From Anaerolineales bacterium UBA877 (GTDB taxonomy: Bacteria; Chloroflexota; Anaerolineae; Anaerolineales; Villigracilaceae): DNA of 16,398 nucleotides. Positions 7,251-14,689 of this stretch are shown here, in pieces. Location of the stretch: contig DBFP01000006.1 of assembly GCA_002294405.1 (NCBI GenBank), positions 30,889 to 47,286 on the forward strand, in the 5' to 3' direction. The notes beneath the pieces were generated by a model, which had not been told where the DNA came from, did not search any database, and saw only the letters and a program-made list of their open reading frames with translations. Each line of letters begins with the position of its first letter. The first letter of the stretch is position 1. The position numbers were made by a program, and so were the translations under genes.

Positions 7251-8120
7251 ATGCTGCGCGCCCTCCTGAAAACCATGCGCCCCCGCCAGTGGACGAAGAA
7301 TGCTTTCCTCTTCGCAGCCCTGGTTTTCGATGGCAAGCTATTTCGACTCCCTGACTTTCTGCGGACATTGGCCGGATTCGGGCTGTTTTGTCTCATCTCC
7401 AGCGCAGTGTATATCTTGAATGACTTGCTGGATGTAGAAGCCGACCGTCAGCATCCGGTGAAGAAAAACCGGCCGATTGCCTCGCACCAATTGCCGGTTT
7501 CCGTTGCTGTCGCCGCAGGCGTGACTTTGAGCCTGATCGCCATAATCCTCGGTTTTCTCCTTGCCTGGCAGTTCGCACTCACCATCCTGGTGTACTACGC
7601 CATGATGTTGGTTTACTCAAAATGGCTCAAGCATATTCCCATCCTAGATGTCCTCATCCTTGCCGCGGGATTTGTCCTCCGGGTTCATGCTGGAACAACT
7701 TTAATAATTGTTGAACGCTTCTCCCCCTGGTTGTACGTTTTAATGACTCTCCTGGCACTATACCTTGGTTTTGGGAAACGTCGTGCAGAATTAAATTTGC
7801 TGGCCAACGACTCCTCCAATCATCGCAAGGTCTTCGACGGGTACACAATCCCCCTTCTCGATCAATTCATTACTATCGTCTCGGGCACTACGATCGTGTC
7901 TTATTCGCTGTATACCTTCTTCCGTCCTGAGACTCCCACCAACCATTCATTGATGTTGACCATCCCTTTTGTGCTCTATGCCATTTTCCGGTACCTATAC
8001 TTGGTTCAAGTTAAAGAGATTGGCGGAGAGCCTGAAGAGATCCTGTTATCCGACCGTCCTTTTCAGATTTCAATTATTCTGTGGGGATTGGCTGTTCTTG
8101 TAGTGTTCTACCTAACATAG
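7251..8120 (+). CDS. UbiA-family prenyltransferase, decaprenyl-phosphate phosphoribosyltransferase-like
   Basis: A 289-residue integral membrane prenyltransferase with about seven to nine hydrophobic helices. The N-terminal motif MRPRQWTKN (9-17) and the first Asp-rich motif N57-D-L-L-D61-x3-D65-R-Q-H-P (followed by KNRP) match the DPPR synthase branch (Rv3806c-like), not the quinone or heme branches. The second motif region holds Y122, K124 and D133 (YSKWLKHIPILD), followed by GFVLRVHAG. In mycobacteria the enzyme transfers 5-phosphoribosyl from PRPP to decaprenyl phosphate for arabinan synthesis; in this organism the acceptor lipid and final product are unknown. It is followed with no gap by the mevalonate kinase frame, so lipid carrier synthesis and isoprenoid supply appear linked. 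It is divergent from tlyA. Branch assignment is good; the exact reaction is inferred. Confidence 0.85.
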   Translation: MLRALLKTMRPRQWTKNAFLFAALVFDGKLFRLPDFLRTLAGFGLFCLISSAVYILNDLLDVEADRQHPVKKNRPIASHQLPVSVAVAAGVTLSLIAIILGFLLAWQFALTILVYYAMMLVYSKWLKHIPILDVLILAAGFVLRVHAGTTLIIVERFSPWLYVLMTLLALYLGFGKRRAELNLLANDSSNHRKVFDGYTIPLLDQFITIVSGTTIVSYSLYTFFRPETPTNHSLMLTIPFVLYAIFRYLYLVQVKEIGGEPEEILLSDRPFQISIILWGLAVLVVFYLT

Positions 8121-8144
8121 GTGGAACACCAGGCAATTCAATCG

Positions 8145-9071
8145 ATGACCACCTCATCTGCTCCCGGTAAAATCATTTTGTTCGGTGAACATTCCGTGGT
8201 TTACGGTCGCCCGGCTTTGGCTGTGCCGGTGACACAGGTACAGGCTACTGCCACGGTTAGCGAAAATTCGCGCGGCGGGATCATGGTGGAGGCACCGAAC
8301 ATCAACCTATCTTCCGCACTCTCCAGCCTTGCTCCAGATCATCCTTTGGCTGCAGTTATTAACAGCGTCTTTACAACCCTTCGGATTTCAAATCCGCCAG
8401 CTTGCACGGTGTACCTCCAATCTACGATCCCGGTGGCATCAGGTCTGGGGTCAGGCGCGGCTGTGTCCGTGGCTATTATCCGCGCCCTTTCGGGATTTCT
8501 CGGTCAACCCCTCCCGGATGAACAGGTGAATCAGCTGGCATTCGAAGTCGAGAAAATACACCACGGCACACCCTCCGGCATTGACAATACCGTTGTGACC
8601 TACGGTAAACCTGTATATTTCATAAAAAAGAAACCCATTAAAACATTTCACGTGGAGATTCCTTTTACGGTAATGATCGCCGGCACGGGGATCTCCGCCC
8701 TGACAAGGGAATCTGTGACTGCTGTGCGAAAGCTCTGGGAAGCGGACAAACCTCGCTGGGAAACAGTCTTCACCCGCGTGGGGGAGATCGTCTGGAATGC
8801 CCGCCAGGCCATGGAGCGGGGTGATCTGGTTGAGTTGGGCAGGTTGATGAATGCCAATCATAAACTATTACGAGAGATGACCGTCTCATGCGCTGAATTG
8901 GACAAATTGGTTGAAGCAGCCCGAAGCAACGGAGCCCTCGGAGCCAAACTTTCGGGTGGCGGTCGCGGAGGAAACATCATCGCATTGGTAGAAAAAGAGA
9001 ACGCCCCGGCGATAGCCAGGGCGCTAAGTACTGCGGGGGCAAAACGGACGATTGTTACACAGGTGGGGTAA
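8145..9071 (+). CDS. mvk: Mevalonate kinase
   Basis: A GHMP kinase of 308 residues that phosphorylates mevalonate at O5 with ATP, a step of the mevalonate route to IPP. Motif 1 is SSAPGKIILFGEHSVVYG (4-21, E15). Motif 2 is PVASGLGSGAA (96-106), the ATP phosphate loop; the third residue after GLG is Gly where Ser is common. SGIDN holds the putative catalytic Asp (D147), and motif 3 is KLSGGGRGGN (268-277). I chose ATG 8145 because homologues begin a few residues before the APGK motif; a GTG at 8121, directly after the preceding stop codon, would add 8 residues and is a real alternative. Neither has a strong Shine-Dalgarno site, so coupling to the upstream prenyltransferase gene is likely. Its stop codon abuts the stop codon of the converging lipoprotein gene. 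Confidence 0.93.
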   Translation: MTTSSAPGKIILFGEHSVVYGRPALAVPVTQVQATATVSENSRGGIMVEAPNINLSSALSSLAPDHPLAAVINSVFTTLRISNPPACTVYLQSTIPVASGLGSGAAVSVAIIRALSGFLGQPLPDEQVNQLAFEVEKIHHGTPSGIDNTVVTYGKPVYFIKKKPIKTFHVEIPFTVMIAGTGISALTRESVTAVRKLWEADKPRWETVFTRVGEIVWNARQAMERGDLVELGRLMNANHKLLREMTVSCAELDKLVEAARSNGALGAKLSGGGRGGNIIALVEKENAPAIARALSTAGAKRTIVTQVG

Positions 9072-9953
9072 TCAGGGTTGAATTTTAATACTGGAAACCA
9101 GTGCATCAAGAACCGTTAAGTGAGGGGTATAACTATCACCGGTCTGTGAATTCAGTTGATTAACCATATCTGCAAGATATGTTCCATAGTTATTAGTGAA
9201 TTCATCCAGGCTCATTCCTCCGGGTATGGTATCTCCGTTGGCTGGCAGGATGGGATGGGTGACCGGCAGGATCGCTGAGACCCAGTAATTCCCATCACTG
9301 GTGAGCCCCTGGTAGGTGTAAAACAAGTCATGGTTATTGATCGGCGCAAAATACTGGGCGTATAGAGTAAGGTAGCGGATGCCTCCTCCGCTGATGAAAG
9401 GAATTGCCTGGTTTTGCGCATGGAACAATTGTGCCGCGTTGAATAGAGGCAAGAACGGCAGGGAATCTCCTGCTGTTCCTCCGCCGATCAAGGTTTCCAG
9501 ATCAGAAACCTGCCCCGGGATAAAGTCTGGCAGCAAAGTCAAGTATTGCTGAACAGGGAAGACTGAAATTTGAGGCGCAAAAAAATGTTCCGAGGGGGTA
9601 TACCCCTGCAGGGTTACCTTCGTATATTGTGGATAAATTTCGATCCCTTCGGTGCTTGCCGGGATGGTTTCACAGTTTTTTATGGAGGTCAGCACCGGAT
9701 CGAGATGGAAAGACAACTCGTTGCAGGTAATGTTCGCAACCGGTGCAGTTGTTTCCGTGGCCATCTGCGTACCGGTTGCCTCGGGAGTGCTGGTTATTTC
9801 AGGATTATTGGTTGTTTCAAGACTGTTGGTGGACTCAATTGTGGGAGTTTCTCCAAGCGTCGGTGCTGCGGGAGATTGTGTTGGAAGGGATGGGAGATTG
9901 CAGGCAAACATCAAAATGGATATTCCTGCCAGAGATATTAATAATCGTTTCAT
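9072..9953 (-). CDS. Predicted lipoprotein with Thr/Pro-rich linker, function unknown
   Basis: A 293-residue exported protein. It has a short basic N-terminus (MKRLL), a hydrophobic stretch and a lipobox ending MFA-C18, so signal peptidase II processing and lipidation at C18 are predicted. Residues about 20-75 are rich in T, S, P, E and N, a flexible surface linker. The remaining globular part (about 76-293) has aromatic- and proline-rich strands (YWVSAILPVTHPILP, LFYTYQGLT) and only two cysteines, C81 and C99 in mature-region order, which could form a disulphide. I do not recognise the domain. I chose ATG 9953, with AAGGA 6 nt upstream, over an in-frame TTG five codons earlier that overlaps this site. 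It lies 66 bp after hypD on the same strand and may be co-transcribed or use its own promoter. Confidence 0.85.
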   Translation of the reverse strand: MKRLLISLAGISILMFACNLPSLPTQSPAAPTLGETPTIESTNSLETTNNPEITSTPEATGTQMATETTAPVANITCNELSFHLDPVLTSIKNCETIPASTEGIEIYPQYTKVTLQGYTPSEHFFAPQISVFPVQQYLTLLPDFIPGQVSDLETLIGGGTAGDSLPFLPLFNAAQLFHAQNQAIPFISGGGIRYLTLYAQYFAPINNHDLFYTYQGLTSDGNYWVSAILPVTHPILPANGDTIPGGMSLDEFTNNYGTYLADMVNQLNSQTGDSYTPHLTVLDALVSSIKIQP

Positions 9954-9975
9954 TGTTGTTCCTTTCAATCAACCA

Positions 9976-10004
9976 AATATATTATATTTTTTTTGGGAGG
10001 GCAA
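9976..10004 (-). promoter_or_regulatory. Possible promoter of the lipoprotein gene
   Basis: On the minus strand TTGCCC (9999-10004) and TATATT (9976-9981) are separated by 17 bp, within an A8 tract, 22 nt before the ATG at 9953. A perfect TATAAT (9981-9986) overlaps but would have a 12-bp spacer. The AT-rich sequence makes the exact box uncertain. Confidence 0.4.
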
Positions 10005-10019
10005 TCCACTTGCAGGTTC

Positions 10020-12374
10020 TTAAAATCCTTGGTGTTCGGTTCTGGCAATAATCTCTTCCTGCAATGCCTCGCTCAAATCGCAGAAGTAATCTGAATACCC
10101 AGCCACCCTGACAATCAGGTCGCGGAATTGTTCGGGATTCCTTTGTGCGCTGCGCAAGGTTTGCGCGTCCACCACATTGAACTGGAGGTGGTGCCCACCC
10201 AAAATGAAGTAAGAACGGATGAGATTCACCAATGCCTCAAGCCCGGTCTCGTCTGACAGGAGTCCAGGGGTGAATTTCTGGTTAAGCAGGGTACCACCAG
10301 TGCGAACCTGGTCCATTTTGGCAGCCGACCTGAGGACCGCTGTGGGTCCTTTCCGATCTGCGCCTTGCACCGGGGAAATACCTTCAGATAATGGTGTCCA
10401 GGCATGCCGTCCATCGGGAGTCGCGCCCGTTACTGACCCAAAGTAAATATGGCATGTGGTCGGCAGCAGGTTAATATGGTACGTACCGCCCAGGGTGTTT
10501 CTCCGTCCATCGACAGCGTTGAAATATGCTTCAAAAACACGGATTAGCAACTCATCAGCGGAATCTTCATCATTCCCGTAACGGGGGGTTTTGTTAACCA
10601 ATGCCAGCCGATCTCGTTCGAATCCTGCAAAATCCACATCCAGCATGCTGAGGATTTCAATAAGTGTCATAGACCTTTTCTCAAAAACATGAGTTTTTAT
10701 TGCTGACAGGCAATCGGTGATTGTTCCCATCCCCACACCTTGAATATATGAAGAATCATAACGTGCCCCCCCATTATGGTAATCCTTGCCTTTTTGTATA
10801 CAATCATTTGTTATTAAGGATAAAAACGGCGCCGGCAAATATGCTGCAAATAATTGTTCGATGACGTTGTTTCCTCGCACCTTGATATCTATAAAATGCT
10901 GCATTTGCTTTTCAAAGGCCGAAAAAAGGTCATCAAATGACTTAAATTTGTCTGGCTCTCCAGTCCGTATCCCAAGCAATCGTCCGGTGCGCGGGTCGCA
11001 ACCGTTGTGTAGAGTCAGTTCCAAGATTTTTGGGATGTTAAAATACCCGGTTAGGATGTAGGCTTCCTTGCCAAATGCCCCCGTCTCCACACAACCGCTT
11101 GTCCCTCCATCCCGTGCGTCAGCCAGGGACTTCCCCACCCGAACCATTTCCCGTACAACCAGGTCGGCGTTGAAAACCGATGGCTGTCCAAAACCGGTGC
11201 GGATAATCCTAGCGGCTCGCAGGATAAATCCCTCCGGGTTCAATTCGCTGACTTGAATGGAGGACGAGGGTTGAAGCAAGCGCATTTCCTCGATCACATC
11301 CAACAGAAGATAAGTTACATCATTTACGCCGTCTGAGCCATCAGTTTGGATTCCGCCAAGGTTTATTTGGGAGAAATCTGTATATGTTCCACTTTCAGCC
11401 GCGGTCACGCCCACCTTTGGAGGTGCAGGTTGGTTGTTAAACTTGATCCAAAAACACTGGAGCAATTCTTCGTAATATTCCCTTTCATGTCCCTTCAATT
11501 CATAGAATGGTGCCAGGTGTCTATCGAGGTGTCCGGGGCTGAAGGAGTCCCAGGTGTTGAGCTCCGTGGTCACTCCCAGGTGGACGAACCAATAACTTTG
11601 CAATGCCTCGTGAAAATCACGCGGGGCATGGGCAGGAACATGACTGCAGACCTCGGCGATTTTTTCCAGTTCTACGCGACGCCGCGGATCCCTCTCCATC
11701 CGTGATTGCTTCCACGCTTCGTCTGCATACCGTTCCCCGAACCGGATCAACGCCTCTGCGCAAATTCGCATGGCTTTCAACTCTTCCTGTCTGGTATACG
11801 CTTCGGGGTCATTGAGGAAATCCAGCCTGGTGATCCGGTCATCAATCTCTGCGATGAAATCCACCATTCCTTTTGTGTATATTTTTCCATCCAGAACAGT
11901 ATGTCCCGGGGCTCGCTGTTCCATGAATTCGGTAAATACACCTGCTTCAAATGCCGCTTTCCATTCATCCTTCATTTCGCGAAAGATCAAATCACGCAAG
12001 GATCTGCCGTGCCAATAAGGGATGATTTTGTCTTTGTACATCGAAATGGTTTCTGGGCTAACTTTGAAAGATGTTTTGGGGCGTGTGTTGAGGATCTCCA
12101 AATCCTCCAGTGAGTGGCAGCACAATTCCGGATATGTCGGAGCATGCTTGGGCGCTGGTCCTTTTTCACCGACAATGAGTTCACCTTCGCCAATGGATAT
12201 GGATTTATGCTCCAACAAATAGGCAAAGGCCTTTGCCCTTCTCACGGGTGTGGACAGGAAGTCCACACTTTGTTGATGGAATTCTGTCAGCAGTTCGGCG
12301 CGCTCGGAAGAGAGAGTCTCTTTCGCCTCGAGTGATTGCTGACGGAGTTTTCTTACCCGGTCGGTCATCGACAT
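10020..12374 (-). CDS. hypD: trans-4-hydroxy-L-proline dehydratase (glycyl radical enzyme)
   Basis: A 784-residue pyruvate-formate-lyase-like enzyme. It dehydrates trans-4-hydroxy-L-proline to (S)-1-pyrroline-5-carboxylate by radical chemistry and is inactivated by oxygen. The thiyl cysteine and base lie in GGTSGC428VE430TGAFGKEAY, and the glycyl radical loop is RVAG759YSD near the C-terminus. Residues I recall as substrate contacts in Clostridioides difficile HypD have counterparts at matching spacing: F150, H158 (RAPGHTV), D276 (ELNTWD), D333 (YTDF) and T639 (LLPTT). Other blocks, such as ELIVGEKG, APTYPELCCH, FNNQPAPPKVG, GGARY and LPTTCHIYFG, also agree, and length matches (about 789). 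GAGG lies 5 nt before the ATG at 12374. The activase gene is in the same transcription unit, with a small protein gene between. Function is assigned with high confidence from motif identity, not from an alignment. Confidence 0.93.
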   Translation of the reverse strand: MSMTDRVRKLRQQSLEAKETLSSERAELLTEFHQQSVDFLSTPVRRAKAFAYLLEHKSISIGEGELIVGEKGPAPKHAPTYPELCCHSLEDLEILNTRPKTSFKVSPETISMYKDKIIPYWHGRSLRDLIFREMKDEWKAAFEAGVFTEFMEQRAPGHTVLDGKIYTKGMVDFIAEIDDRITRLDFLNDPEAYTRQEELKAMRICAEALIRFGERYADEAWKQSRMERDPRRRVELEKIAEVCSHVPAHAPRDFHEALQSYWFVHLGVTTELNTWDSFSPGHLDRHLAPFYELKGHEREYYEELLQCFWIKFNNQPAPPKVGVTAAESGTYTDFSQINLGGIQTDGSDGVNDVTYLLLDVIEEMRLLQPSSSIQVSELNPEGFILRAARIIRTGFGQPSVFNADLVVREMVRVGKSLADARDGGTSGCVETGAFGKEAYILTGYFNIPKILELTLHNGCDPRTGRLLGIRTGEPDKFKSFDDLFSAFEKQMQHFIDIKVRGNNVIEQLFAAYLPAPFLSLITNDCIQKGKDYHNGGARYDSSYIQGVGMGTITDCLSAIKTHVFEKRSMTLIEILSMLDVDFAGFERDRLALVNKTPRYGNDEDSADELLIRVFEAYFNAVDGRRNTLGGTYHINLLPTTCHIYFGSVTGATPDGRHAWTPLSEGISPVQGADRKGPTAVLRSAAKMDQVRTGGTLLNQKFTPGLLSDETGLEALVNLIRSYFILGGHHLQFNVVDAQTLRSAQRNPEQFRDLIVRVAGYSDYFCDLSEALQEEIIARTEHQGF

Positions 12375-12379
12375 GGATG

Positions 12380-12409
12380 CCTCATGGTTATTTTATCCCG
12401 AAAATGAGG
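12380..12409 (-). other. Possible hairpin occluding the hypD ribosome binding site
   Basis: On the minus strand CCTCAT (12404-12409) can pair with ATGAGG (12380-12385), which holds the GAGG Shine-Dalgarno of hypD; the loop is 18 nt. An upstream GGAGG near 12412-12416 can instead pair with the same CCTC, giving two exclusive folds. The stems are short, so this may be chance. Confidence 0.2.
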
Positions 12410-12474
12410 TTCCTCCATGGATTAGCATTTGAAGCCCCCTGGGAAACTGGAGTTACCCCGTACAATATTAAACA

Positions 12475-12939
12475 CTACTTTATCAGACCACCGTGATAGA
12501 TCAACTCGTATACCTTGATCCTTTCCCGTTCGATCCATTCCTTCCCTATGAAACTGGTCAGATCACCATTATTTGCGTCTTGGTATTTGTCCCTCCCATC
12601 GGAGTATTCCCAACCCCCAAGAAAACGGTTTTCCTTGTAGAGCAGCGAGAGACTTTTCTTCAATATTTCTCCTGTTTCTTGGGCAGTGATCCGTTCAGGC
12701 ACCAGGATGCAGCCATAATAATTCATCGCCCAAACGGGCATTTCTTCATAATAAACCACTTCTTCGCCGATGAAATTTGCTGCACCAAAATAGCTGTCCA
12801 AATAACGGTAATTCCCCTCCCGGAATTCCAGGTCGTGTGAGCCGGGGCGACATGAAATGCATTCCAAGCCTCTGCCAATATAGGTTGCAGCCTTTGCGCG
12901 TACAATGAAATCATTTAGGCGATCGATCATTTCTGGCAT
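12475..12939 (-). CDS. Small DUF5680-like protein between hypE and hypD
   Basis: A 154-residue cytosolic protein. Conserved-looking blocks are [14 protein letters not shown] (11-24), [22 protein letters not shown] (31-52), [11 protein letters not shown] (66-76) and the C-terminal [11 protein letters not shown]; these resemble the domain known as DUF5680, also found as a C-terminal ligand-like domain of some XRE-type regulators. Here no DNA-binding domain is attached. The frame is open further upstream, but I chose ATG 12939 because AAGGA lies 8 nt before it and upstream sequence is the coding region of hypE in another frame; ATG 12930 is an alternative. It overlaps the activase gene by 29 bp, so translation is coupled, and it lies 100 bp before hypD. 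A role in the hydroxyproline pathway is an inference from position. Confidence 0.75.
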   Translation of the reverse strand: MPEMIDRLNDFIVRAKAATYIGRGLECISCRPGSHDLEFREGNYRYLDSYFGAANFIGEEVVYYEEMPVWAMNYYGCILVPERITAQETGEILKKSLSLLYKENRFLGGWEYSDGRDKYQDANNGDLTSFIGKEWIERERIKVYELIYHGGLIK

Positions 12940-13858
12940 AAGTTGTATCCTTGATATTAAATTCAAGCCCGTATGACCCAAAAATTGAATAAATTTCCTC
13001 CAACTGTTGCGAAGTTGGAGAGGCGATATTGGATAATGTATACTCCCTCTCCAGCCCTGCATATTTGCCTTCGGCGATGTTGTGATACGGCAAAAGATCC
13101 ACGTGCGGAACATGGGTCAGCGAAACCAGGAATCTACCAGTTTGTTGAAGGTTCTCTTCATCATCGTTGATCCCTGGAATGACGGGAATGCGAATTAATA
13201 TTTTATGTCCCAAACTGGATAATCTTCGCAGGTTGGAGAGTATTTTGGCGTTCGAAACGCCGGTCCAATGAATATGACGTGTATCGTCCATAAGCTTCAA
13301 GTCGTAAAGGAAAAGATCGACCAGGGGACGGATCTTGTCGAGGACCTGCCAATTGGCGAAACCGCTGGTATCCACTGCCGTATGGATGGTGCGGGTGCGG
13401 CATTCTGACAGGAGCGTGAATAAGAATCGTGGTTGAGCCAGCGGTTCACCCCCAGTGAAGGTCACCCCTCCGCCCGATTGTTTAAAAAAAACAACATCTC
13501 GTTCAATTTCACCCATCACTTCCTGCACGGTTATCTTCCGCCCAACCACCTGCAGGGCTTCAGCATTGCAAACAACAGCGCATTCTCCGCTAATTTCACA
13601 GAGGGTCCGCTCAATACGGATGGTCTCCCGCTGGCGGGAAATCGCTTTATTCGGACAGGCTTGCAGGCAGTCATTGCACAGGATGCACCTGGAAGGTCTG
13701 AAAATTAATTCTGGATGGGTTGTCCGCCCCTCGGGGTTATGGCACCAGCGGCATTGCATTGGACAACCTTTAAAGAAGACCGCCGTGCGGATGCCCGGGC
13801 CATCGTGGATGGAATACCTGCGGATATCGAAGATCGTTCCGGATGTCATCCTGTCCAT
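12911..13858 (-). CDS. hypE: HypD-activating radical SAM enzyme
   Basis: A 315-residue glycyl-radical-enzyme activase that uses a [4Fe-4S] cluster and SAM to abstract hydrogen from the glycyl loop of HypD. The SAM cluster motif is C32-P-M-Q-C36-R-W-C39. An inserted ferredoxin-like domain follows: first set C58, C61, C64, C68; second set C87, C93, C97 with S90 where a fourth cysteine is usual. The SAM-binding GGE motif is [13 protein letters not shown] (130-142). [14 protein letters not shown] and LLPYHN are also typical. The frame extends upstream to a TTG at 13924, but the family begins shortly before [16 protein letters not shown], so ATG 13858 or ATG 13849 is more likely. An extended -10 (TGGTACAAT) overlaps 13858 and ends 7 nt before 13849, which would favour 13849 if the mRNA is leaderless. 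It is the first gene of the hyp unit. Confidence 0.9.
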   Translation of the reverse strand: MDRMTSGTIFDIRRYSIHDGPGIRTAVFFKGCPMQCRWCHNPEGRTTHPELIFRPSRCILCNDCLQACPNKAISRQRETIRIERTLCEISGECAVVCNAEALQVVGRKITVQEVMGEIERDVVFFKQSGGGVTFTGGEPLAQPRFLFTLLSECRTRTIHTAVDTSGFANWQVLDKIRPLVDLFLYDLKLMDDTRHIHWTGVSNAKILSNLRRLSSLGHKILIRIPVIPGINDDEENLQQTGRFLVSLTHVPHVDLLPYHNIAEGKYAGLEREYTLSNIASPTSQQLEEIYSIFGSYGLEFNIKDTTYARNDRSPK

Positions 13859-13865
13859 TGTACCA
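13857..13865 (-). promoter_or_regulatory. Extended -10 element at the hypE start
   Basis: TGGTACAAT on the minus strand is an extended -10 (TGn plus TACAAT). TTGTTG lies 16 bp upstream of the hexamer as a weak -35. It ends 7 nt before the ATG at 13849 and overlaps the ATG at 13858, so it is incompatible with use of the latter from this promoter. Confidence 0.35.
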
Positions 13866-13917
13866 AGAAGGCCAATCCCAACAAGGAATTCCTTAATTTT
13901 CTTCCCGTCCTGGGGAT

Positions 13918-13939
13918 GTCGCAAGATCGGAGCTGCGAC
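13918..13939. promoter_or_regulatory. Inverted repeat upstream of hypE, possible operator
   Basis: GTCGCA (13918-13923) and TGCGAC (13934-13939) form a perfect 6-bp inverted repeat with 10 bp between. It sits about 55-80 bp upstream of the proposed hypE -10 in the 181-bp divergent region shared with the helical-repeat gene. The spacing suits a dimeric regulator, but no regulator gene is in the window. Confidence 0.3.
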
Positions 13940-13991
13940 TTATTTCTCACACAATTTATTTCCTTGGGATACATTTATATTTGAATGAATT

Positions 13992-13997
13992 TATAAT
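13992..13997 (+). promoter_or_regulatory. -10 hexamer ahead of the helical-repeat gene
   Basis: A perfect TATAAT 42 nt before the ATG at 14040. TTGGGA (13964-13969) is the nearest -35-like box but is 22 bp away, so it is weak. A second hexamer, TAGAAT, is at 14007-14012. The region is AT-rich. Confidence 0.35.
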
Positions 13998-14039
13998 ATT
14001 TGGTTGTAGAATTTACATCCGAGGAAATTGGAGGCGGAA

Positions 14040-14669
14040 ATGTCAACTCTGGAAAAGATCGCATATTATCAAAACCGGCGCGATGAAATCCCCAACCAAC
14101 TGCTGGCTGGAGAATTGGTCAAGGATAGAAATGCGGCTGGGATTTCTGAGATCGTCAAAAATCTTGATAATAAAAATAAGAACATTCGCAGTGACTGCCT
14201 GAAAGTTCTCTATGAAGTCGGCTATCTTGATCCCAGCTTGATTGAAGACCACGTGGATGATTTCCTTAAACTTCTCAACAGCAGGGATAATCGCATGGTT
14301 TGGGGTGCCCTGATTGCGTTGGCAGCAATTGCAGATCATAGACCAGGGGAAATATGGGCACAAATTGACAATGTTATCCGCGTTACCGAAACCGGTACAA
14401 TCATTTCAAAAGTCTGGGGAATACGGACTTTAGCCAGGGTCGCGGCTCACAATGAAAAGTATAAAATAAAAATTTTCCCTTTTTTGTTAAATCAAATCCG
14501 TGTTTGCATTCCACGGGATGTCCCAACCCATGCCGAGAGCAGTCTGCCTGCGGTGGATCTTAAGAACAAGGGTCAATTGGCATCCCTGCTTGAGTCACGC
14601 CGGGTTGAGTTCACCACTTCCCAGTTGTCACGCTTCAAGAAAGTTCTCAAACTGCTTGAAAAGATTTAA
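14040..14669 (+). CDS. Small HEAT-like helical-repeat protein
   Basis: A 209-residue soluble, apparently all-helical protein with no signal peptide. Repeated helix pairs with the HEAT-type spacing are visible: ISEIVKNLDNKNKNIRSDCLKVLYEVG (35-61), VDDFLKLLNSRDNRMVWGALIALAAIA (72-98) and VIRVTETGTIISKVWGIRTLARVAAH (112-137), each with a D/N-x-x-R/V turn. The last 50 residues are basic. Such proteins act as protein-protein scaffolds; the partner is not known. I chose ATG 14040, which has GGAGG 5 nt upstream; a TTG at 14028 in frame would add 4 residues and destroy this site. It is divergent from hypE and convergent with the FAH-family gene, 20 bp apart, so it stands alone as a transcription unit. 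Confidence 0.8.
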   Translation: MSTLEKIAYYQNRRDEIPNQLLAGELVKDRNAAGISEIVKNLDNKNKNIRSDCLKVLYEVGYLDPSLIEDHVDDFLKLLNSRDNRMVWGALIALAAIADHRPGEIWAQIDNVIRVTETGTIISKVWGIRTLARVAAHNEKYKIKIFPFLLNQIRVCIPRDVPTHAESSLPAVDLKNKGQLASLLESRRVEFTTSQLSRFKKVLKLLEKI

Positions 14670-14689
14670 TTGAAGTGGTTTCCAAAAAG

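Noticed and set aside
12940..13113. N-terminal extension of the DUF5680-like frame
   Set aside because: The extra residues lie wholly inside the hypE coding region and have shadow-like composition; AAGGA ahead of ATG 12939 marks the start.
13455..13988. 177-codon plus-strand open frame
   Set aside because: Antisense to hypE, which carries all radical SAM motifs; the translation is compositionally odd and without a domain.
14670..14689. Shared terminator between the HEAT-like and FAH genes
   Set aside because: Only 20 bp separate the stop codons and no inverted repeat is present.
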